Shown here: in pieces, positions 23,195 to 32,819 of the stretch
Layout: every line of letters starts with the position of its first letter
Position numbering within the stretch: position 1 is the stretch's first letter
Translations under genes and position numbers: made by a program
Notes under the pieces: generated by a model
Told to the model about the DNA's origin: nothing
What the model saw: the letters and a program-made list of their open reading frames with translations, nothing else
Database searches by the model: none
NCBI GenBank assembly: GCA_013339895.1
Contig: JABACO010000001.1
Span: forward strand, 13,737,375-13,801,374
From: Ephydatia muelleri
Lineage: Eukaryota > Porifera > Demospongiae > Spongillida > Spongillidae
Length of the DNA: 64,000 nt
Reading direction: 5' to 3'

Positions 23195-26100
23195 GGCAAG
23201 CAACTTCTGTCTACCATGATACTTTCAGGATGATTGGCTATGCGCAATGGCTCATCAGCTCGCCGCTGAATGTGTGACAGCTATCTCATTGCTTATCACA
23301 TTAAAACTGAATTTGGTTTTCGTAGTATGGAATCATTACTCTGTTGGAGATAAAGTTATTGGACTTACAATACACTTCTTTGTAGAATTGTGTAATCCAT
23401 TCAACCTTAGAGCCACATAAATACACCTTTTTTTACTCCGTACCTATGTATAAACACCTTGCATTGTTGTGTTGATCTATGAGCCAACTTTCAGAATTTT
23501 TGGACTGTGCGCAATGATTTATTTTCGCTATAGGACTGCGGGAGATGCCAAATACTGTAAACCATGCATGTAACGACCGTTTGATAAGCCTGAAATTCAA
23601 CCAGATGCCATATCCTTTTTCAGATGGTTATTAATTGACTACGGACTTTGATGCGCTGACTGAGATCTATGAAGATGATTAAATAAAGAGATGATACTTA
23701 AAAGAACACTATAAAGAGGACTAGTTATGCAGTTGCACTCAAAAAGGGAAAAACTGAGGTTTGCTACCTCAGTAGCTCATATCTTGAATTTGAATACCAT
23801 TTCATGGAACCAAACTATTGATTGAAGCTTTAAAGCATTTATTGGTAAGTTGTGCAAAAAACTGTGTGCACTAAATAAATTAAACTAGAAATTGGGAAGC
23901 TATTGTGCAACTTCTAAGCGATGATTATGTGATACTAAGGTCTGAGTTTGCCTTAGCAAATTCCAACAGAAATACAAGACCTCATGCCACCCACTGCTAA
24001 ACTGCTGAGATCAGATTGCAATAAGTGTGATGATGCAAGAGAGAAATTATCTTAAATGTCAAATAAATGTATTCAACTATAAACAGTTCAAAGGCATTCC
24101 AAGTTTGAAAGATAATACAAGAAAGCTTACTCGAACATCAAAACGCAAGGCTGCAATAGAAATGAAATTGTGCACAGAACTTTGTAAAAAATATATATAT
24201 ATCAAATGTTCAACAAGATAAATATTGAAAGATCTCTAACTTGGTTAGCAAGCTTAGTGCAGGGATGGTAAACCAACAATTGAAAATGTATTGAGGAAAA
24301 ATAAAATAAAGTTGCACATTTGGCAATGATTGTGCAGCGGCAAATGTTATATATGGACAAACCAAGATGCGATTAAACAGGGTACAGGAAACCCAAGTGG
24401 CTCTTTAAGCACTTTTTATGTCATGAAAATAAAAAGCCAGGGACTGGTATATGTAGGAAATCGATTCAATGTCTGATTTTATTTGGCTGGAAAAATTTTA
24501 AGATTAAAGAGAGGTTATTGTATTGTCTGCAAAATATGTGTTACTGCAAAAACTGTTTGAAGTCTAGCTTAAATAATACTTCACTTAAGAGTACTGGGAT
24601 TAATTGGAAAGTTTATCATGGGGCCTTGGATGACAGTAATAGCGAATGTATAGCTAACTTCGAAATCGTTCCTATGTTAAAGATGTGCACAATGACATTG
24701 TGGGACCTGATACAGAAACCAACTTTCTTTCTAACTGCAACACCAAATGTCTTTGGAGAGAAGTTAAGTCAAGAGGATGAGACTCTAAATTTTGTGTTTA
24801 CATGCACAACTATCAAGTGATGAGGAATATGAGCGAGGCTGTAGGTTCTTGAGCAGCAGCTGGAGCCATACTTTCATGGTTCTCTCAATAACCCATCAAA
24901 AGATACGCTAGTAAGAAGTCAAGCTGCTCCAGTGTATAATATGCTATCTGAACAGGTTTAAACTCATCCAACTGTTCTTTAAGTATATCAATCATAATGA
25001 CAAACAAATGTCTCTCAACGGGTTGATTTTTGGTCTAGTAAATAATCGCTTCATGATATGTTCTTCCTGGATATCCGATTATCTGGCTGCGGCATCCTGA
25101 AATGGCGTCGAAGAGGACGTCTTTTGTCACTTGTGAGTCAGACAAGTCCGAAAGTGATATTTTAGAACCACACAATCAGCTTTCATGTTTTGATCAGCGC
25201 TAGCGTACATTTTGAATCTGCGACGTGGCCCGAGTCATTTGTGTGCTGTACCACTCTTGTGTTTAAGAAGCGTAAGTTGAGCACTAAAGATGCTACAAAA
25301 AAGCCTTTGGTTTTACTAAGTGAAGCTAGCGACCAGCGTTTTTCGCTCCCATGACTAGCCATGAAGAGGCAGTGGAAAAGATGTTGACGTACCTTTGTCA
25401 ACGAAGGATGTAGGAGGGGCTGCTTTCTACAGCTAGCTCACAGTGATCCATTCGTATACCTTGGGATTTGACACTGCAGATAATGTAAACTTTAACAGTT
25501 GCATGAAGTTGCTGTCGGATTCATCACCATTTCCTGTAATTGCGCACGACTGCTAAGCCCAAAACCTATGATGGTTGGCAAATAAAGTTAGGCAAGCACT
25601 GACGATTTTTCTTCTACATGAAAATTCAAAACGTCATTCTTTTAAAATACTATCTGTATGCATGTCACTAACAGTCTTACGAGATGTGATGTCCTCATGC
25701 CTTCATAAATTCAATTATGGTTGATGAAACAACAGACGCATTAGGCTACTCCGGCTATCACCTCAGATTCAATAGACTCAGTTATTAAGGATACTTCGAC
25801 TAGATTGAACTTAGGTCCACCTATCTAATGGCACACTAGCGAGGGGTAGAAGAGAGGACAAGAGGGAGGGGTCAATATAAGAGAGACCAGACAGGTAAAT
25901 TGGCTACCAGTTGCAACTATTCAAAAAAAGCAATTGCTTCTACCAATGTGTGAGATGGCATATTTATTTGCTGTACAGTGTAGTGTATCGATTTCTGTCC
26001 AAATGTTCTGCTATAGTCTGGAATACGAAAGTGTTACTGACCTTGCCTGTTTCGGCTACATCCATAACAAGCTTAAAGCTGCACCTTACTGAGACTAGAG

Positions 26101-26300
26101 TATAGTATTGACAGAGATACTCTATCTGTTTTAAGACAAGCCCAGCTTTGATGTGGCTAGTACAGCTGTTTTGGACTAGGACCCAGAGTAAACCATGGTG
26201 GCAAGCTTCACATTTGAATATGCTGATCCATGCCACCCTGAAAGATTTTATATAGAAACATACTGACATGCAATATGTTGGAATTGCCTATGCTTTCACT
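23195..26300. other. No recognisable gene
   Basis: AT-rich, with short frames only. Near 25100 a plus-strand start (MASKRTSFVTCESDKSESDI) opens about 34 codons and then meets stops; it may be the head of a dead transposon gene, but I cannot name it. A 100-codon frame at 24518-24820 shows no motif. Confidence 0.45.
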
Positions 26301-26541
26301 TTTTGGTAGGCCACTCCAATAACATGCTGTTAAGGTAGTAATACAAGTGTTTTATCTTTTGTGGTGAAAGGGTATACGTTACATTTAGCTCATTTCAGAA
26401 TGTCAATCACTAACTTGTAAAGTGTATATTGATCGCATTCAGAATAATTGACTATGTTCTGATGCATTTCATGTAGCCTCAATTGTAGTGAAACACTAAT
26501 AAAACTATAGCGTTATAATGGTTTTGCTTTACTTTCGTGTT

Positions 26542-29202
26542 TCAGACAGAAGGGACTTCATTCATTCTTTTCCACAGGCCTATTGCAAGGCCGAGTACAG
26601 CACCAAGAGTCCCTCCAATAGCCCCACCAGCTAATGCTCCAACCTTTCTGCATGCCTGAGGTCCAGCCAATGCTAATGCTGGAACAAACATGGCTGCTAC
26701 ACTTAACACAACAGTGCCAATTGCAGCGCCACCTGTTGCTCCTATGTTGGCAAATTTCATTGTAATTTCTGCAAGTGATTCACTAGTTGAGTCAACGAAG
26801 ACCCGCGACTGCTCCTCATTGAGTTGAATTCTGCGACGACGCCTTGGACCTGCAAGTATTTGACCGTCTGGTAAAGCCTGGCTTGGATTCAAAATGGTAT
26901 TCTGGCTGTCATCCGTGCTTGGCATTGATGCTACCTCTAGCTGTGATGTGGGTATGAGCATATCCAGACTTGGAGCTACTGTTTGGCAGTTGGATGAAGA
27001 ACTCTTTGATCTATAATCCCTAGCACAGACTGCTGCAGTAGGTGCTAGGTAAAAAGGTGGTCCTCTATTTAAAGCAGAAGTATTAGGCACTTGCTCCAGA
27101 GCTGGTTTACAGTTGGATAAAGTGTTAGATACATTCACCATTAGAGTTGGCCTTGCATTTACATCACCTGCGTTGGACCGTTGCGTAATAGCTGGGGTTA
27201 ATGTGTTGGATGATCCACAGCTTCTAGGGGATGTATTCACGGATGTGCAGGTATCTCCTGCATTTGCAACAGCTGTACTAGGCTCTTTTCCAACAACAAA
27301 CTTGCATGATGAAGAAGACATGGTAGATCCTTGGTCTCTAGCCCTAGAGGGTGTTTTCGTGATTGGTGTGGATGTGTGGGTTGACCTTGCATTTATTACA
27401 GAAGTATTAGACACTTCTGCAACAACTGGCTTGCACTTGGATTTAGAACCGGTTGGTCCACAACCTCCAGCAATTTCATCTGTCGTTGCCCTTGATGTCT
27501 GAACTGAATGAGAAGCTCTATGGCTAGTCTGCGGCACCGCAGCTGTATTGCAGGTGAGAGTGGAGCTGTTTCCTATGTGACTTCTAGCATCCGTTTCCAG
27601 CACTACTGTAGCTGGTAAAGTTGAATGGCTGTATCCAACATCTACTGCTGGCATTGGTGCCCCAACAGGCATGTTTGTGCATTTTGAATTGCCCCACACT
27701 TGATCTTTAGAAGCCTTATATGATGATGATGAAGATACTTTGGTTGAACCACTAGTTCCAACAGGTGTATTGGGCTCCAACCCTAACGCTCTCTTGTTCC
27801 TAGTATGTCTGCGGTACTTACCAACTTTGCAGTTGCTGGAAGCTATTGGTGTGGCATTAGTTGAACTGGTGGCATTTGAAGCAGCTGGACTAGGATCTGA
27901 TGCTATACCCTGTTTGCATGTGGCCATAAAACCAGTTGTTGTGCCATTTCTATCAGCTGCCCCTGGTAATAATGAGTGTGATGGAATTGTACTAGGGTTA
28001 GGTTCTGGCCTTTCAGTCTGCTTGCGCCTCGATCGTCTGTGATTTCTACGAGCTGTGCGCCTGCCTTGGGTTACTGGTGTGGTGGCCTGATGAGGTGAAC
28101 TAGTGGTATTTTCCAAAGCTGTGTTAGGGTCTCGTGATACACCTTCTTCACAGATAGATGTAGAGCTCAATGTGTTGCAATTTCTAAAAGCTGTGCATGG
28201 CATTGCTGTGGAGGCAGGGATTGAACATATATTTTTTACTGCAATGACTGGCAGGTGGGCAGAAATCGGGGTTGTCTCAGTCAAGCCATCAACACAGGCT
28301 GTACATGTAGTGCCATTGATTGATAAGCCAATAATATCCAAATCACTTTGTATGTCAGTTCCTTCTGGGTGGGCAGAGGAAGTACTTGCCACCTCCAGCA
28401 ACTGTTCAATACTTGACCTAATGCTTTCCGTGCCCACATTTGGTGATATCGCAACACTCAAATCACTGGCCTGCATAAATGCTAGTCGTGATATGCCAGG
28501 TGGCAATCTCTTCAAACATTGCACCCAAAGCTCACTTAAATAATCAATGTGTTTTTTCCCAGGGGCTACGAATATTAGTTCACGATGTTTCGCTTCCTCT
28601 TCAAAGTCCCCTGCCGCTACCACCGGAATATTGTCAACGCTGGAGTATTCTGAAGGGGACAGCAGTTGTTTCAGCTGTTCTTTAAATGGCTCAGCTATGT
28701 CAAGGAATGCTCTTTCGCATCTCTTGTCCCATTCAGCCTTGTCATTCGGATCTTCATATGACTTTGATAACTGATATTGATTGGCTTTGGTGAGTACCAG
28801 AATAGCCTTGGACCAAAATTCCATTCCAAATTTTTTTGTAATTAGCTCAATAGCATTTTGGTCCGATGGTAGCCATCTTGTTGTCGTCATCTCAAAACAA
28901 TACAACGTCAAATGAGCTTGATCGAAAACCTCCCTGATCTTTTCCAGGTAGCTCTCGTCTTTACCGTGACCATCTTGAAGGCCAGGCGAATCGTACACCG
29001 TGACAGTAACGCCTTCAACGTCCCCACTGGCGCTCGTTATGCCCGCTGTAACCGCGCTAAGTGAGCTGAATGGGCCCGGTTGCGATTGCGATCGGCATCC
29101 GGGACCACCGGTCTTAACCGCGTCTTTGCCGAGGATGGAATTCACTAGAGTTGACTTTCCTACTCCCGTCTTGCCACATACCAGAATGCACAATTCAGCC
29201 AT
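26542..29202 (-). CDS. AIG1/GIMAP-type GTPase with Ser/Thr-rich middle and glycine-zipper C-terminus, copy 3 (intact)
   Basis: A single 886-codon open frame. The N-terminal G domain has the P-loop GKTGVGKS at residues 10-17, the G3 motif DSPG at 71-74 and a G4-like TKAN at 138-141, where the usual Asp is Asn. This places it with AIG1/GIMAP GTPases, which bind GTP and in other animals act at intracellular membranes in immune cells. From about residue 300 to 800 the protein is Ser/Thr/Asn-rich and semi-repetitive, with recurring blocks such as NARSTHTSTPI and SSNTLTPAI. The last 70 residues are small and hydrophobic with GGAAIG and GGAIGGTLG glycine spacing, a likely membrane hairpin. It is the only unbroken member of the local array, so it is the likely functional gene. 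No intron is needed to read it; whether the transcript is spliced is unknown. Confidence 0.88.
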   Translation of the reverse strand: MAELCILVCGKTGVGKSTLVNSILGKDAVKTGGPGCRSQSQPGPFSSLSAVTAGITSASGDVEGVTVTVYDSPGLQDGHGKDESYLEKIREVFDQAHLTLYCFEMTTTRWLPSDQNAIELITKKFGMEFWSKAILVLTKANQYQLSKSYEDPNDKAEWDKRCERAFLDIAEPFKEQLKQLLSPSEYSSVDNIPVVAAGDFEEEAKHRELIFVAPGKKHIDYLSELWVQCLKRLPPGISRLAFMQASDLSVAISPNVGTESIRSSIEQLLEVASTSSAHPEGTDIQSDLDIIGLSINGTTCTACVDGLTETTPISAHLPVIAVKNICSIPASTAMPCTAFRNCNTLSSTSICEEGVSRDPNTALENTTSSPHQATTPVTQGRRTARRNHRRSRRKQTERPEPNPSTIPSHSLLPGAADRNGTTTGFMATCKQGIASDPSPAASNATSSTNATPIASSNCKVGKYRRHTRNKRALGLEPNTPVGTSGSTKVSSSSSYKASKDQVWGNSKCTNMPVGAPMPAVDVGYSHSTLPATVVLETDARSHIGNSSTLTCNTAAVPQTSHRASHSVQTSRATTDEIAGGCGPTGSKSKCKPVVAEVSNTSVINARSTHTSTPITKTPSRARDQGSTMSSSSCKFVVGKEPSTAVANAGDTCTSVNTSPRSCGSSNTLTPAITQRSNAGDVNARPTLMVNVSNTLSNCKPALEQVPNTSALNRGPPFYLAPTAAVCARDYRSKSSSSNCQTVAPSLDMLIPTSQLEVASMPSTDDSQNTILNPSQALPDGQILAGPRRRRRIQLNEEQSRVFVDSTSESLAEITMKFANIGATGGAAIGTVVLSVAAMFVPALALAGPQACRKVGALAGGAIGGTLGAVLGLAIGLWKRMNEVPSV

Positions 29203-29657
29203 GTATCACCATACTGATGCCATCATAAGCACTACATGTACTTCGAAACATCGGATCCGGAAATTGTGAATTTGTAATGACGTACGTACAACCGTCAGCT
29301 CCACCCTCTTCTGGCTGACTCGCAGGGCCGGAGGGCTGAGATGATATATATGACCATACATGTATATGGTGAAAACTGATAGTGAATATCATCTCAGCCC
29401 CCCTTTGTCTACGGCATGCTGAGATATGTCTATGTGAGGCTCGAGGTCGTTACGTCATAGCATCGACCAGGTAACCTGTTTGTTGAAGCCAGGCCATATT
29501 GAACTGTCCTGCTTCAAATGTTTACGATCTGTGTAAACTGTTGCATGCATGGTGGTACGAGACTACTAATAAATGAACGATCCTCCTGTCATATACGCTG
29601 TGAATTACTTACCAATATCATTTTACAGAAAACCTAATTGTTTTACTAAGACACTTG

Positions 29658-30235
29658 CGGCTTAACCGACTATACGCGGAATTGTAATATTTTTATCATT
29701 TGTCATGCATGGTATCAGAATACGTTCGTACTGTATATACCGCATGCATGGCGTGGAATATTTCATAGAGAATTAAGCCTGCTTTTTGAGATCTTGTGAA
29801 GATTCGTTTTGCGACGTACGCGTGAACACTTATGAGCCAGAAATAATCATTAGTATTGTCTCTAATTGAGCTAGCTAGCTTGAGCTACATGTATACATGT
29901 ATAGCTGGTAGCGCGTAGCTGTATACGCATGGCGTTGTATGTGGGTGGTGCATACATGGTTGTACGCTGAGTGTACTTAGGAATGTGTTGGTAGCAACGG
30001 CTGTAAGCTGAGTGTAGATGTGTTGATAGTGCGCTGAGTGTGCAGTGTTTACGCTGCAGGTTTCATGCGCTGTGTTCCTCTCTTACACGAAGGTAGTAAT
30101 ATATTATTATACCCTAATCACTCGTTTACGGCCGTCTATACACAATAACCACTGGCAATGTCGTGCTATACACAGCCAGGATGCGAACGCAACATTGCGT
30201 TTTCCGCGTATAATCGGCTAAACCCTCCATTATAT
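29658..30235. mobile_element. MITE-like insertion in unit 3
   Basis: It is absent from the same place in units 2 (near 12535) and 4 (near 37835). The ends are imperfect inverted repeats: TTAACCGACTATACGCGGAA on the left against TTTAGCCGATTATACGCGGAA on the right complement. The interior, about 580 bp, has no coding capacity. The target duplication is not clear. Confidence 0.55.
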
Positions 30236-30637
30236 TGACGCGTGATCTGGAATCACGTGGGCATCTGTAACTAGAGGGATTGGAAACGAGCCCAATTAAC
30301 ATGGACGTTGCTACACTGTACGTGTATTATACACATGAGTTCGAATTCCCTCTCGAGCTCAGTAAGATTATTATTTCTCCACGCATAGAATGAAGTAGTC
30401 AGAAGTACTACACACAATCATCTTTCTAAATAGCCTTGTACTGCTGTAGTTCTTTATCTCTGGTTTTGTCTTGTCATACTTGTCAGCACACGAGTGTGGA
30501 AACAAATTGAAACAATATGGTGTCGAAAGTGGGATATTAAAAATGCATGGAGTGTCTAAAACCAACGATGGAAATTGATTTTTCGGCAACGGACGGCGAG
30601 CAAAGAAATGTCATCAGCAATCTGTAAATGGAGCTGT

Positions 30638-31100
30638 TTATTCAGCTAAGCATGGCCGCATGCAGATAATGATCAGTGCAGTGCCATAATCAGACATGAA
30701 TGGATGAACTTGAGCGGTTAATTTGGTTATTACCAACATTCCAGCTATGAATGCAACAGATAGAGGATGGAACAAAGAATGATTGTACTTGGTGTATCTT
30801 GAAAGAATGTCATTGATGGTTGACCAGACGTCAACCACAGACTCCAGATGAGGTGTGACCATACTGGAACTTTCTTGATGTTCTATTAGAAGCAGAAAGG
30901 AGAGAGGCTCATCATATCGCCATACCTGCAACAAAGCACCATTCATTTGAGCCACTAGCTACATGGGCATCACCAAGTGCACTCAACAAGCCAGACTGAG
31001 TTTTGGCCTCATAAACATGGAGAATGTCAGACATACTAGGGTTCAAACCCAATGCAAAGGAACCAATGGTGCATGGAGAGATCCCCATGGTTGGGACCAC
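30638..31100 (-). CDS. Unknown frame conserved among the AIG1 units
   Basis: Two overlapping minus-strand frames (30912-31100 and 30638-30955) encode a GLNPSMSDILHVYEAKTQ stretch and then LLQVWRYDEPLSFLLLIEHQ with a hydrophobic C-terminal half. The second frame is also open in unit 4 (38289-38573); in unit 2 it is broken, and it lies next to the inserted element at 13247. The two could be exons of one small gene or remains of a larger one carried with the unit. No family is recognised, and chance conservation through recent duplication is possible. Confidence 0.3.
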
Positions 31101-31618
31101 AGATTTGTTCCAGATGATTTTGATTACCTACTACTGTTGGTATCAAGAATTAATTAACTTTTATTTTGAACTGTAAGTGCATCTTTTAATCACAATAATG
31201 GTAATCCAATCTCTTGCAGCTAGCCCATGCTGTTGCAATTTAATTTATGTAGCACAGTGTGCATAGTTGTTTCATAGAGAAATAACTTATACAGGCAATA
31301 TTTAAATCAACACCCATATATTCAAGACCCAAAAACAGTTATAACTAGTCTTTATTATAATTAGAATAGATCATCAATTAAGAGAATAATTTCATACCTG
31401 TGTCTTCCAATAAGTTTAATAATGAAATATGTGCTTGATTACTCCATCATGAATGAATTACAATGCACTCCTTATCACTAAATGTAATTATTGGAGCTTT
31501 TATAGTCCGCAGATAATGTGCTTTAACCAACGTATAATATTTTGGATTTAATTTCAAGTTCATTACTACTACTTTAGGTACATTGAGTTTTGCAGGCTAC
31601 CAGACACTTCAAGCAGTT

Positions 31619-32137
31619 TGCTGATACCAAACACAAACAAAGTCCATTTTTGCCAGACATGCATGAGATACCCAAGTCAGTAATGGCCCACATTTGCTTC
31701 TGAATTGGGTCTCATCCACATCACCTATGAACAGGCGACCACCCTAGTTATATTGCTGAAACGTCAGTGTAGAATGAAGTTAAAGCTGATGGACAAGACT
31801 CATACCCGAGTCTACTGGAGCTGAAAAATACTAGTGTGGTTAATATAGGCTATCCAGCACAACTGTTTATCAACAGGCAATTGCATACCTTACTTCCAGT
31901 TAGAGTAAAGAGACTACATTGACAGTTGACCTCAAAGCAGGAGTGAGGTTATGACTAAGAGAAACAGATGCACTACACTACGATGAAGGGTCAGAGCCAT
32001 TGCTACCTCTGCAGAAAGGTGACAGTGCGTGGATGCAGGTCCAGGGCAAGTGGGAACCTGTCACAGTGATGGACACAGCACAAACACCAGCATCATATCA
32101 CATCAAATCAGCTGCTGGCAAGGTCCAGGCTACATCT
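31619..32137 (+). pseudogene. Gypsy-type integrase C-terminal fragment (unit 3)
   Basis: On the plus strand, broken frames encode the end of a Gypsy pol: an SYPSLLELKNTSVVNIGYPA-type block, a RQLHTLLPVRVKR block, and the DEGSEPLPPLQKGDS part with a GKWEPVTV core. These follow each other in the order of integrase C-termini. No LTR or other pol part is attached. The same fragment sits at the same place in unit 4 (39225-39765), so it was already there when the unit was duplicated. The junction with unit 4 follows at about 32140-32155. Confidence 0.7.
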
Positions 32138-32154
32138 CCAACACAATTAGACAG

Positions 32155-32819
32155 GCGAGCCTACACATACGAATCATAACGAAAAGAGCTTCGAACTTCG
32201 AACTCAAGAAACGTATTTGGGGGGGGGGGGGGGGGGGGGGGGGTTGTAAACAAAAACAAAGAATGGAAGGAGGGGCTACACGAGTCTGGGGACTAGAAAG
32301 TCAGGCCCCCATCGGAGTGATGTAAGAGCCAATTTTAGTAACGCGATGACGCTGCCGCAATGCGCATGCGTAACAATCAATACACGGAATCGAAACTAAA
32401 AATTATACTAAAAGAGATAGTTTTGTAAACTCTCTACTCATACAGGTACTAAAAATAAAATTTGTTGTCGTAAAAGAATGTTAATTAATTGATTTAATAA
32501 TTAGCTGTTTATATGTTTTGATAAATCTTATTGTAACGGTGAAAGTAGAATTTTGATATTCAATTCCTAGCCAGAGTTATGGGTCGATGTCAGAAATTTC
32601 TGGCAATGCTGCGGGTTCACACTTAGGTGTCATGATTAAGGTAGTGACATTGAAAGTGCTTTTTCTTGTGGTGAAAGAAAATGTGCTACATTTAGCACAA
32701 TCTATTTCAAAATGTGCACTATTTCAATCACTGACAGAAGATTTTTCTTCAGCATTTAGAGGCATGCAAAATAATTGATGCATTCATGTAGTCTCAATTG
32801 TACTGATAAAACTATAACA
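32155..32819. repeat. 3' flank of duplicated AIG1 unit 4, with poly-G tract
   Basis: Same segment as 8695-9301. The G run at 32218-32243 is much longer than the 8-base run in unit 2, showing fast length change of this tract. Confidence 0.8.

Larger units (their letters stand above)
29203..31618. repeat. 5' flank of duplicated AIG1 unit 3
   Basis: This matches the flanks of copies 2 and 4 base for base over long stretches, apart from the MITE at about 29658-30235. Near the gene it holds the hairpin-forming piece at 29331-29402 (GGGCTGAGATGATAT and its complement). The promoter of the intact copy must lie here, but no TATA box or initiator could be singled out. Confidence 0.75.

Noticed and set aside
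27113..28774. Plus-strand open frames opposite the GTPase gene, repeated in all copies
   Set aside because: They are shadows of the minus-strand coding sequence; their recurrence in the other copies is due to duplication.
30638..31100. Naming a function for the conserved unit-flank frame
   Set aside because: No motif is recognised; recent duplication alone can explain that the frame is open in two copies.
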